From an uncultured Oscillospiraceae bacterium (GTDB taxonomy: Bacteria; Bacillota_A; Clostridia; Oscillospirales; Oscillospiraceae), in NCBI GenBank assembly GCA_900770015.1, contig CAAGIU010000026.1:1-9808 (forward strand): 9,808 bases of DNA, given 5' to 3'. Under the pieces are notes generated by a model. It was not told the origin of the DNA. It ran no database searches and was given only the letters and a program-made list of their open reading frames with translations. The position numbers and the translations under genes are program-made. Of the stretch, positions 1 through 5,956 are shown in pieces (position 1 is the first letter of the stretch; each line of letters begins with the position of its first letter).

Positions 1-165
1 CGCGCGTTCTATAGGGGGAAAGTCCCGAACCCGCCCGGTAGTGGGAAGAGCTAGCCAAAGGCAAGGATGCCCATCGTGAGATGGAATCTGAAGAAAGCCG
101 GATTTTAGGAGTTGAAAGGTCTCCTAATGGGCAAAACTCTGGCCTGACGAACAGAAATCGCATCC
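1..165 (+). mobile_element. Group II intron 5' fragment (ribozyme domain I), truncated
   Basis: The stretch reads like the 5' domain I of a bacterial group II intron: a GGG/CCC hairpin near 15-28, the hairpin CCATC-GTGA-GATGG at 71-84 with a GNRA-type tetraloop, the following GAATCTGAAG segment, a perfect 7-bp stem TTAGGAG/CTCCTAA (105-111 with 121-127) whose loop is where exon-binding sequences usually sit, and the conserved-looking GACGAACAGAAATCGCAT at 146-163. I recognise this combination from Clostridia introns; I could not run a covariance model. The canonical 5' GUGCG end would lie at or just before base 1. No intron-encoded reverse transcriptase, domain V or domain VI follows. Instead the sequence runs into a transporter remnant by about 205, so this is a dead fragment rather than a mobile intron. 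The right edge is approximate. Confidence 0.72.
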
Positions 166-204
166 GAAATTTAAAGTTTCTGGGCTTTGGTTAGGGAAGG
201 GCAA

Positions 205-964
205 GAATGGGGTTTACGTTCGAGTGCACGGGTTACCGCCGAGCTTGCCGGCAAGAAAGAGGGCGTATCTTTCTCCCAGCAAGTCCGCGCCCGCTCCCAT
301 AACAAATACTGGTAGCTGGTCATGGCATTTACGCTGATCCTCCATGTGTGCAATTCCATGAGCCACAGTTCCATGATCTATGTACTGCAATTGGGTTCTT
401 GGCAATCCGGTGGAATCAGGCGCAACGAAACAGCTTCTTGTGAACATCATCGGACGGGCGCCCATGGGCTTCGGCATTGTCATTCTTTGGCCCCTGGTTC
501 GGAAATTCGGGAAAAAGAAGGTCACGATTCTGGGCTTCATCATCGCCGCCCTTGGCAGCGCCGTGATTCTGTTTGCCAGAAGCAATATGCCCATGGTTCT
601 CGCGGGGCTTCTGGTCCGATTCACCGGAAATCTCCCCACCTATGTGATGGCATCGTACCTAGCGGAGGTTCTGGACAATGTGGAGGAGTGCTGAGGCATC
701 CGGGCGGACGGCTTCAGCGCCTCCGTCAACAACATGGCCCAAACCATAGCAATGGGCCTGTGTCAGACACTGCTGCTAGCCGGTTTCAGTGCCTTCGGCT
801 ATATTGCTCCGGCATCCACCACGCAGATCATTTCCCAGCCGGATACAGTCGTAAACTTCTTCCGCTTCTGCTTCGCCGTAATGCCAATCATCGGTTATGG
901 TGGATGCGCAATCCTTATGGGATTTTACGACCTTAAAGTCACGCCAAAACAATCGAATACATAA
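205..964 (+). pseudogene. GPH-family (MFS) sugar:cation symporter, decayed C-terminal half
   Basis: Pieced together across frames, the reading gives the loop and second half of a glycoside-pentoside-hexuronide symporter: a charged loop (RVTAELAGKK), then HNKYW-LVMAFTLILHV, GRAPMGFGIVILWPLVRKFG, several hydrophobic helices, and a short C-terminal tail ending in TAA at 962-964. At least four lesions are visible. A frame change occurs near 228-231. TAG at 313-315 falls where the family has an aromatic residue after KYW. A one-base insertion near 385 moves MIY in one frame to YCNWVLGNP in the next. TGA at 692-694 falls within the segment ending VEEC and resuming GIRADGFSAS. The N-terminal transmembrane half is absent, replaced by the intron fragment. 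Homology continuing smoothly across each lesion is what identifies this as one broken gene rather than several small ones. The substrate cannot be told. No intact promoter or ribosome binding site is visible. Confidence 0.8.
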
Positions 965-967
965 CCG

Positions 968-982
968 CGGTGGTATCCACCG
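968..982. repeat. Short perfect inverted repeat CGGTGG-TAT-CCACCG
   Basis: Six-base arms with a three-base spacer, starting 4 bases after the transporter stop codon. There is no T-tract on either side, so it is a poor terminator by itself. It could be a relic of the old transporter 3' end or a protein-binding palindrome; nothing in the sequence decides. Confidence 0.5.
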
Positions 983-1008
983 GAACCACCAGACGGCAAC
1001 GAATACAA

Positions 1009-1047
1009 AAACCTGATTGAAATCCATTTACGCTTTCAATCAGGTTT
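1009..1047 (-). terminator. 14-bp perfect inverted repeat, possible minus-strand terminator
   Basis: Arms 1009-1022 (AAACCTGATTGAAA) and 1034-1047 (TTTCAATCAGGTTT) are perfectly complementary around an 11-nt loop. Read on the minus strand the stem ends in GGTTTTTG, giving a short T-tract. On the plus strand it is followed by ACGTAATC, with no T-tract. This fits a terminator for the leftward repressor gene that ends at 1182, although the stem is GC-poor. It could instead be a binding palindrome near the left end of the mobile element. Confidence 0.5.
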
Positions 1048-1068
1048 ACGTAATCGGCGCAATTTTAT

Positions 1069-1113
1069 CCTCTGATGTAGCTCGATTATCCTACATCAGG
1101 GGAATATTTTTCT
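1069..1113 (+). terminator. Stem-loop with T-tract, likely rightward terminator
   Basis: Arms CTGATGTAG (1072-1080) and CTACATCAG (1091-1099) match perfectly and extend through a T.G wobble to CC/GG (1069-1070 with 1101-1102). The plus strand then reads AATATTTTTCTT. This suits a rho-independent terminator reading rightward, plausibly the original terminator of the transporter unit that ends at 964. It would also shield the element from chromosomal transcription. Confidence 0.55.
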
Positions 1114-1181
1114 TAATGTCCAGTTTTACTGGTCCGGTTTGCACATTCGTACCGTGCACAGGGGTTCCTCTACGCTGCTTT

Positions 1182-1616
1182 TTATTCGTTTCCTTTTTCG
1201 CGCTTAATTACAATCTGCCCACCATATGCGGAAGCTGGACGCAGGGTGTTCTCCGACCGGCAGCGGTTATACTCGGCGCGGATGACTGCTTCGACAACAT
1301 CCCGCCCATACTGATCCAGCCGGGCATACTTCAGCGCGTACTCTGTCAGGTCATCCTCGACCTGGGACAGCGCCATATCCTCCAGAACGTCCCCGGACTG
1401 GCTGGGTGGAGTTGTATCATCGGAGCGGCCCATGATGTAGTCAATCCGCCGCTGGAACAGATCGCACATCGCGTCCAGCGTTTCAAAACTGGGGGTACGG
1501 CTGTTTCGCTCCCAAGTGGAAACCGTTCCTTTCGTAACATTCAATGTATGCGCCAGATCCGTCTGCGTCATTCCCTTTTCTTTACGGAGCTGCTTGATGC
1601 GTTCGCCCATTGTCAT
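1182..1616 (-). CDS. XRE-family helix-turn-helix transcriptional repressor
   Basis: A 144-aa DNA-binding protein. An HTH_3/XRE domain spans about residues 4-63 (GERIKQLRKEKGMTQTDLAH, then VTKGTVSTWE as the recognition region, then the usual PSFETLDAMCDLF segment). It is followed by a linker rich in Ser, Thr, Pro and Asp, and a C-terminal region of about 75 residues resembling no peptidase. There is no LexA/CI-type Ser-Lys autocleavage domain, so induction would need an antirepressor or other signal. I chose ATG at 1616-1614 because GAGGTG (1628-1623) sits six bases before it. The GTG at 1625 lies within that ribosome binding site, and ATG at 1610 is a weaker option. It is transcribed away from the xis-like gene at 1821, the arrangement of lysogeny switches in phages, ICEs and satellites. 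Its likely role is repressing the rightward operon and itself. Confidence 0.88.
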   Translation of the reverse strand: MTMGERIKQLRKEKGMTQTDLAHTLNVTKGTVSTWERNSRTPSFETLDAMCDLFQRRIDYIMGRSDDTTPPSQSGDVLEDMALSQVEDDLTEYALKYARLDQYGRDVVEAVIRAEYNRCRSENTLRPASAYGGQIVIKREKGNE

Positions 1617-1634
1617 TCGTATCACCTCATGAGA

Positions 1635-1663
1635 ATAGTAACACTAAAATCGCTATTTGTCAA
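1635..1663 (-). promoter_or_regulatory. Sigma-A-type promoter of the repressor gene
   Basis: Minus strand TTGACA (1663-1658), 17-bp spacer, TACTAT (1640-1635). This is a near-consensus vegetative promoter. The start of transcription would fall near 1628-1630, leaving a leader of only about 12-16 nt that holds just the ribosome binding site. Confidence 0.75.
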
Positions 1664-1726
1664 TCATATATCGTTACTATATTTTACATAATTTCAAGTT
1701 ATAATTCTATTACGTGCCAAAAGGTA

Positions 1727-1755
1727 TTGACAATAGTATTCTAATATGATATTCT
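1727..1755 (+). promoter_or_regulatory. Sigma-A-type promoter for the rightward operon
   Basis: TTGACA (1727-1732), 17-bp spacer, TATTCT (1750-1755), giving a leader of about 58 nt before the ATG at 1821. It faces away from the repressor promoter, with the two -35 boxes about 63 bp apart. It should drive the xis-like gene and the replication genes behind it. Confidence 0.72.
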
Positions 1756-1820
1756 TTAATCACTAGGTGCGACGGTTATCGTCACTATGAAATTGTGCAA
1801 GTAACGAAAGGAGACACACA

Positions 1821-2009
1821 ATGGACAAAGCTACTATGAGCGTTCAGGAGTTGGCACGGCAGATGGGCATCAGCCTGCCGAAGGCTTATGAACTGACAAA
1901 ACAGCCCGGTTTTCCCACACTGAGGATCGGGACTCGGATTCTCATTCCTGTTGAAGGATTTCAGGAATGGCTCCGGGAGGGAACTGCCAGAAACAAACAG
2001 AATGCCTGA
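1821..2009 (+). CDS. Excisionase-like small HTH DNA-binding protein (HTH_17 type)
   Basis: A 62-aa protein with the MerR/excisionase-type winged helix seen in the HTH_17 family: SVQELARQMGIS (7-18) as the first helix-turn, KAYELTKQ (21-28) as recognition helix, then the wing and last helix FPTLRIGTRILIP followed by GFQEWL. It starts at ATG 1821 with AAAGGAG (1807-1813) seven bases upstream. It is the first gene right of the divergent switch, where phages and satellites carry xis, alpA or cro-like genes. It probably directs excision by the recombinases and/or regulates neighbouring promoters; the family also includes plain transcription factors. No frameshift or truncation is seen. The recombinases here are serine type and lie more than 5 kb away, so an excision-directing role is an inference from family and place. 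Confidence 0.82.
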   Translation: MDKATMSVQELARQMGISLPKAYELTKQPGFPTLRIGTRILIPVEGFQEWLREGTARNKQNA

Positions 2010-2112
2010 GAGGAAAGGCAAAATATCCGTGGCGGTCATTGCGGGGAAACCTATGTTGACCTTAAACAATATGTCAGGGGCAGTCTGCCCATTTTCAGAA
2101 AGGGGGAGCGTG

Positions 2113-2295
2113 ATGCGCAACAGAAAAGGCCAGCGGGAGCTGAAGAAAAGAACGGAAGCGGTATTGGATTATCAAACCAATGCAGGATACGCCGATCCAA
2201 CACCCTATGAAGCGGTGAAGAATATCCGTAAACAGCAGATCGCGGAAATCAAAGCCCAGCTTCGCAGAGAACGAGAAACGGGGGCTGTAGCATGA
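2113..2295 (+). CDS. Small basic protein of unknown function, coupled to the primase-helicase
   Basis: A 60-aa, highly charged protein (many Arg, Lys, Glu, Gln), with a likely long helix in the second half (YEAVKNIRKQQIAEIKAQLR, 32-51). I do not recognise a family. ATG 2113 is chosen because AGGGGGAG (2101-2108) precedes it. An in-frame upstream ATG at 2002 overlaps the previous gene's stop but has no ribosome binding site, and an ATG at 1951 lies inside that gene. Its stop TGA (2293-2295) overlaps the ATG of the next gene as ATGA, so translation of the two is likely coupled. That suggests a role linked to replication initiation, but nothing in the sequence proves it. Confidence 0.65.
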   Translation: MRNRKGQRELKKRTEAVLDYQTNAGYADPTPYEAVKNIRKQQIAEIKAQLRRERETGAVA

Positions 2296-5231
2296 CAAAC
2301 AGAGAGTATTATGACCTGATCATGCGTAGTTCTGACGGAATCGCTACCATGAGTGTGTTTCGGAAAAACGGAGAAAAACAGATTTTCCGATGCACAAATG
2401 CGGAAGAAATCGAAACGATCGTGGCGGAATATCGGGAGGGGTGCAACACTTACCTTGATCCCAATCTCCGCAGACCGGACTTGCCTCCCGGAAAGCGCGG
2501 CGGCGATGAGGATGTGGCGGTTATCAACTGCTTCGCGCCGGATATTGATATTCGTGGGCCTGCACACGTGGAGAATGATCTGCCGGAAACCTCTGAAATC
2601 GCAATGAAGCTCCTGGAGGGCTATCCCCTGCCGACACTGGTGGTTTCTTCGGGCTATGGATTATACCCGATGTGGTTCTTTTCAGAGCCGATCCGAATCG
2701 GGGATGAACAGCAGAGAGAATACATCAAAGCTGCCCTTACAGGGTTTGGCAATTCCATCATGCAGACTTTTGCGGATGCCGGATATAAGCTGGATAATGT
2801 ATTCAGCATCTCCCATTTGTTCCGTGTTCCCGGAAGTCTGAATAACAAACTGGATACTCCCACTGAATGCCGTATTCTTGTGAATAACGGCGTTTTTTAT
2901 ACCCTGGAGGACTTTGAACGATACCGTGGTTTTGCGCCTTTGACGAACCGGAAGCAAGCCGGCTCTGCAAATTCGGATTACATCCAGTTTGAGGCAGACG
3001 AGCGCATGGTTGGCAGCGCGGACAGGATCATGGAACACTGCCTGTTTTGCAGGAAAATGCTGGATGATCCGAATGCCGTTACAGAACCAGAATGGAAAGC
3101 ACAATGCAGCAATATTGTCCTCGCCGCAGACGGCGTAAAAAAGTTCCATGAATACAGTGCGTTGTACAACGGTTACGATCCGGGGGAAACAAATTACAAG
3201 ATTCAAAAGAGTCTGGCCGCTAAAAAGCCCTGTACCTGTGCGTATATCCGGGATCGGCTCCAATTCGCGTGTCCGCAGGATGGCTGCGGCGTCAAGGCCC
3301 CCATTGTATTTGCCATCTACTCCCAAAAGGAGCAGATCGGAAATCTCATCCAAAAGGACAGTCTGACAGAAGATGAGGTGTATGACCCATATCTGCTGCG
3401 ACTTGCGGCATACGCAAAGGATGAACTTCCAGCAGAATACGGAAAGCTGAAGCTGAAGGTCCGCAAGACCGGAATCGGTATGCGAGACTTTGAACGGGCA
3501 GTTCGGGCTGAGGCGGAAATGGCTGCAGCCCCGGAATTTGAAATCGAGCCTGCCGAAATACGAATGGATGGACTTGACTTGAATGGTGCCAAGGAACCCC
3601 GTGGCTACCGCGTTTCCATCGAGAATGGAGTTAGCGAGATACGATACGAATGCGGAGTGCCAATTCCGGCAACCCTGTGCCATGAGCCAGTGGTGATCGT
3701 GCGGAGACTGGAAAACATCGATACCGGCCAGGAGAAACTGGTCCTCTGCCACTATCGGAACAACCGCTGGAAGGAATTAAATGCACCGAGATCAGTCGTG
3801 TTCAACAAAAACAGGCTGATAAATCTTTCTGACAGCGGTCTTTCGGTGTCCTCGGATAATGCCGAGGGACTGGTCAGATACCTGACCGCATACGAAGCGG
3901 AGAACACCAAAGTGATCCCATTCATCCGCAGCATTAACCGGATCGGCTGGGTAGAAGATGAGTTCTACCCCTGCGCCGTGAAGGGCGAGTATGTCTATGA
4001 AGGTGAAGATTCAGACAACCTGATCAGTGCCATCACAGAGAATGGGGACTATGATCTGTGGTTCCGTAGCGCCACGGAACTCCGGGAGAATCCCTTTGCC
4101 CGGGCAATTATGGCGGCATCTTTCGCATCTCCGCTACTGGAACTGCTACAGAACAGGATCATCATGCTCCATGTATGGCATTCTTCCAGAAGCGGCAAGA
4201 CAGCGGTTTTGAAGTTTGCTCTCTCCATTTGGGGAGACCCCATGAAACTCATGGGCAACTTTAACAGCACTGCTGTCGGCTTGGAGCGGAAGGTGGGTAC
4301 ACTGAAACACCTGCCTCTCGGACTGGATGAACTGCAGGTGCTGAACGATAAGCGTATGTCACCGTCTCTTATCGTATACTCCCTCGGAAACGGTTATGGC
4401 AAAACCCGTGGCTCCCGAAACGGCGGACTGCAGGATGTGCCGACATGGCGCAACTGCATTATCAGCACGGGAGAGCAGCCGCTGGCATCCGAAAATGCCA
4501 TGGATGGTGTGGACAGCCGTGTGCTGGAACTCTACGGCCCTCCGACAAGAGATGCCGAGCAGGGACGCAGGATCCATCAGGTCAGTGAGCGGAACTATGG
4601 CTTTGCCGGGAAACGCTATATTGATTATCTGATTGAATCCGTGCTGCCGAACAGGGATGAGCTGCGGAAAGACTATGAAAAAATCCGTGAAGCGATCCGA
4701 GCCGGCTTTGAAGGTGATCCCGGTGCCCACTTGGACAACATTGCCGTACTGGCACTGGCTGACTGTTACGCTTCTGTTTGCCTGTGGGATATGTCCATGG
4801 AAGATGCTGTGGCGGAAGGCGTTTCTCTCGGGGGAACCATCCTGAGAAATGCAAAGAGCCTTGAAAAAGAAGATGTCATTGAGCGGGCCTGGCATTACCT
4901 TGAGGACTGGATCGCTACCAATAAATCCCGGTTTCAAACCACGCTGACACCATGCTACGGAAAGATTGAACCCGGCAAGGTGTATGTCATTGCCGCAAAC
5001 CTGAAAGAAGCACTGGAAAGCGGCGGCTTTTCCTACACAAAGAGCATCCGGGGATTCCGGGACAGAGGGTACATCGATGTGTTCTCCAACACAGAGGGCA
5101 GGGAAAATGTACAGTGCCAGAAGAAAATTCAGGGAATGAATGTCCGTGCCGTATGCCTGCGGCTGGATGTGCAGCCGGAAGAAGATGACTTTCTGGGGAT
5201 CCCGGACAGGCCGCTGAATGCGGCAGGGTAA
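2292..5231 (+). CDS. Primase-helicase: AEP-like primase plus DUF927 ATPase, replication initiator
   Basis: A 979-aa replication protein. The N-terminus resembles an archaeo-eukaryotic primase: the metal-binding DID (D84, D86) in CFAPDIDIRG, then SSGYGLYPMWFF (119-130), then HLFRVPGSLNNK (175-186), the conserved order of RepB-like/PrimPol domains. Next comes a probable zinc-binding linker (C250, C253; C314, C316, C327, C332) including HEYSALYNGYDPGETNYKI, as in primase C-terminal regions. Residues about 530-760 match a DUF927 helicase-like ATPase: SRSGKT (632-637) as P-loop, LGLDEL (676-681) as Walker B, ISTGEQP (724-730), and R743 as a possible arginine finger. The first P-loop Gly is His630 instead. 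The last 100 or so residues look like a small DNA-binding domain. It would prime and unwind DNA at the adjacent iteron block, whose first copy includes this gene's stop codon. The start overlaps the previous gene (ATGA). Similar fusions occur in prophages and in satellites. Confidence 0.88.
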   Translation: MTNREYYDLIMRSSDGIATMSVFRKNGEKQIFRCTNAEEIETIVAEYREGCNTYLDPNLRRPDLPPGKRGGDEDVAVINCFAPDIDIRGPAHVENDLPETSEIAMKLLEGYPLPTLVVSSGYGLYPMWFFSEPIRIGDEQQREYIKAALTGFGNSIMQTFADAGYKLDNVFSISHLFRVPGSLNNKLDTPTECRILVNNGVFYTLEDFERYRGFAPLTNRKQAGSANSDYIQFEADERMVGSADRIMEHCLFCRKMLDDPNAVTEPEWKAQCSNIVLAADGVKKFHEYSALYNGYDPGETNYKIQKSLAAKKPCTCAYIRDRLQFACPQDGCGVKAPIVFAIYSQKEQIGNLIQKDSLTEDEVYDPYLLRLAAYAKDELPAEYGKLKLKVRKTGIGMRDFERAVRAEAEMAAAPEFEIEPAEIRMDGLDLNGAKEPRGYRVSIENGVSEIRYECGVPIPATLCHEPVVIVRRLENIDTGQEKLVLCHYRNNRWKELNAPRSVVFNKNRLINLSDSGLSVSSDNAEGLVRYLTAYEAENTKVIPFIRSINRIGWVEDEFYPCAVKGEYVYEGEDSDNLISAITENGDYDLWFRSATELRENPFARAIMAASFASPLLELLQNRIIMLHVWHSSRSGKTAVLKFALSIWGDPMKLMGNFNSTAVGLERKVGTLKHLPLGLDELQVLNDKRMSPSLIVYSLGNGYGKTRGSRNGGLQDVPTWRNCIISTGEQPLASENAMDGVDSRVLELYGPPTRDAEQGRRIHQVSERNYGFAGKRYIDYLIESVLPNRDELRKDYEKIREAIRAGFEGDPGAHLDNIAVLALADCYASVCLWDMSMEDAVAEGVSLGGTILRNAKSLEKEDVIERAWHYLEDWIATNKSRFQTTLTPCYGKIEPGKVYVIAANLKEALESGGFSYTKSIRGFRDRGYIDVFSNTEGRENVQCQKKIQGMNVRAVCLRLDVQPEEDDFLGIPDRPLNAAG

Positions 5232-5448
5232 CGAAGGTAACGAGTGTAACGAGTAACGGAACAACACACACCCAAATTTATAGGGAAAAAATAATAACAT
5301 GGGGAGAGGGAGAAAAATGTGTTCTTCTATACGAAGTGTATTGTTATCGTTACCTCGTTACTTTCGTTACCTATGTATAAAAAGTCCTTGTGTATCAACG
5401 ACTTTTTGTGGTAACGAGTTGGGTAACGAGTGCCACTGGAGTCGTTAC
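5228..5448. other. Iteron cluster, candidate replication origin
   Basis: The 7-mer GTAACGA occurs on the plus strand at 5228, 5237, 5246, 5411 and 5423, and as TCGTTAC at 5347, 5355, 5364 and 5442: nine exact copies, plus GTAACGG at 5253. Most copies extend to GGTAACGA. Spacing inside blocks is 7-9 bp. The left and right blocks flank an AT-rich stretch (about 5274-5299, roughly 85% A+T by eye). A random 7-mer would be expected about once per 8 kb counting both strands. Repeats around an AT-rich segment directly downstream of a primase-helicase gene match the known layout of SaPI/PICI and plasmid iteron origins. The likely ligand is the 979-aa protein. No perfect DnaA box was seen. Confidence 0.78.
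5379..5407. repeat. Stem-loop inside the candidate origin
   Basis: AAAAAGTC (5379-5386) and GACTTTTT (5400-5407) pair perfectly. Beyond a C-C mismatch, TTG (5388-5390) can pair with CAA (5396-5398), leaving a five-base TGTAT loop. It sits between the second and third iteron blocks. It could be a weak terminator after the primase-helicase gene (it ends in five T) or a single-strand structure for initiation. Confidence 0.55.
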
Positions 5449-5480
5449 CGCAAGGCTGGACGAGAAAGGGGGTGGATCTT

Positions 5481-5789
5481 ATGAGCGCCAATATCTGGAC
5501 GATCCCAAAGCCGACAAAGCATATGCGTGAGCTGTGCAAGGCTCTGGGAGAGAAATACCGGATCACGGACATTGATCTGGAACGGGTCATCTACCGTGAC
5601 TTTGGCAATGGCTACGATGTGGAGATCAGCAATGTGAACACCAGCAGCCTGCGGAAGAAGTCAAATGTTTATGTGTGGAAAGACAGAGTGAGGATCGTAG
5701 ATCGAGCCTGCGGTGTGGAGCAGGATCGCATTGGTGATGTTGTCGATGCGTTCTATGAAAAATATGGGACGAAAATCGTAGAAAAGTAG
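5481..5789 (+). CDS. Conserved-looking hypothetical protein, 102 aa
   Basis: A soluble 102-aa protein with no signal peptide or membrane segment. Features are a start IWTIPKPTKHMRELCKALGE, a short acidic helix (ITDIDLERVIYRDFG), a beta-rich middle (YDVEISNVN, then VYVWKDRVRIVDR) and a final helix. I cannot assign a family. My impression is that similar small proteins occur beside DUF927 primase-helicases in Clostridia elements, but I could not check. The start ATG 5481 is supported by AAAGGGGGTGG (5465-5475); an in-frame GTG at 5430 lies inside an iteron and lacks a ribosome binding site. It lies between the candidate origin and the terminase gene, so it may act in replication control or interference with a helper phage, which is speculation. 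Confidence 0.72.
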   Translation: MSANIWTIPKPTKHMRELCKALGEKYRITDIDLERVIYRDFGNGYDVEISNVNTSSLRKKSNVYVWKDRVRIVDRACGVEQDRIGDVVDAFYEKYGTKIVEK

Positions 5790-5956
5790 GAGCAACTGCC
5801 AATAAGGCTTCGTTGATATGCGGCGTGCCCCATAGGGGCGTCAAAATCTCTACAGTGGTCATGCCGCATAACGGTGCCGAGGTCACACGCAAACGAATCG
5901 CGTATTTGAACGGGGTATAGCCCCAAGATAATCGAAACAGGAGGGAGGTAACAGTT
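5790..5956 (+). other. Structured non-coding stretch upstream of terS, with a repeated word
   Basis: There is no credible gene in this 167-bp gap. TATGCGGC (5817-5824) pairs perfectly with GCCGCATA (5863-5870). Inside that stem are a tight hairpin GCCCC-ATA-GGGGC (5827-5839) and the word GTCAAAATCTCT (5840-5851). A further hairpin GGGG-TATAG-CCCC lies at 5912-5924, just before the terS ribosome binding site. The word recurs with one A fewer at 6612-6622, beyond the terS gene. It may be a packaging (cos/pac-like) site, a regulatory RNA leader, or both. Confidence 0.5.

Larger units (their letters stand above)
1635..1807. promoter_or_regulatory. Candidate operator words in the divergent control region
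   Basis: ATAGTAAC (1635-1642) and its exact reverse complement GTTACTAT (1673-1680) bracket the repressor promoter; the left copy overlaps its -10. Related words are ATAGTATT (1733-1740), between -35 and -10 of the rightward promoter, and GTCACTAT (1781-1788). Such placement is what a repressor operator set would look like. Two of the positions also contain the exact iteron word seen at the origin: TCGTTAC (1671-1677) and GTAACGA (1801-1807). Binding by the XRE protein is inferred. Confidence 0.45.

Noticed and set aside
692..694. In-frame TGA in the transporter read as possible recoding or selenocysteine
   Set aside because: The same gene also has frame changes and a TAG, so simple decay explains it.
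1017..1691. Plus-strand open frame of 224 codons
   Set aside because: Antisense to the XRE repressor; includes the promoter region and terminator hairpin, with no ribosome binding site.
2002..2112. Longer version of the 60-aa protein starting at ATG 2002
   Set aside because: No ribosome binding site precedes 2002, while AGGGGGAG stands before ATG 2113.
2682..3752. Long minus-strand open frame of 356 codons
   Set aside because: It lies antisense to the primase-helicase gene, whose motifs are clear, and its protein is compositionally odd with no recognisable domain.
4359..5300. Minus-strand open frame of 313 codons
   Set aside because: Antisense shadow of the C-terminal part of the primase-helicase gene and start of the iteron block; no domain seen.
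5228..5448. Iteron block as a CRISPR array
   Set aside because: Repeat units are only 7-8 bp, occur in both orientations, and spacing is far too short for spacers.
5299..5484. Open frame of 61 codons inside the iteron region
   Set aside because: No ribosome binding site before its ATG and it runs straight through the repeats and hairpin; its stop overlaps the next start by chance.
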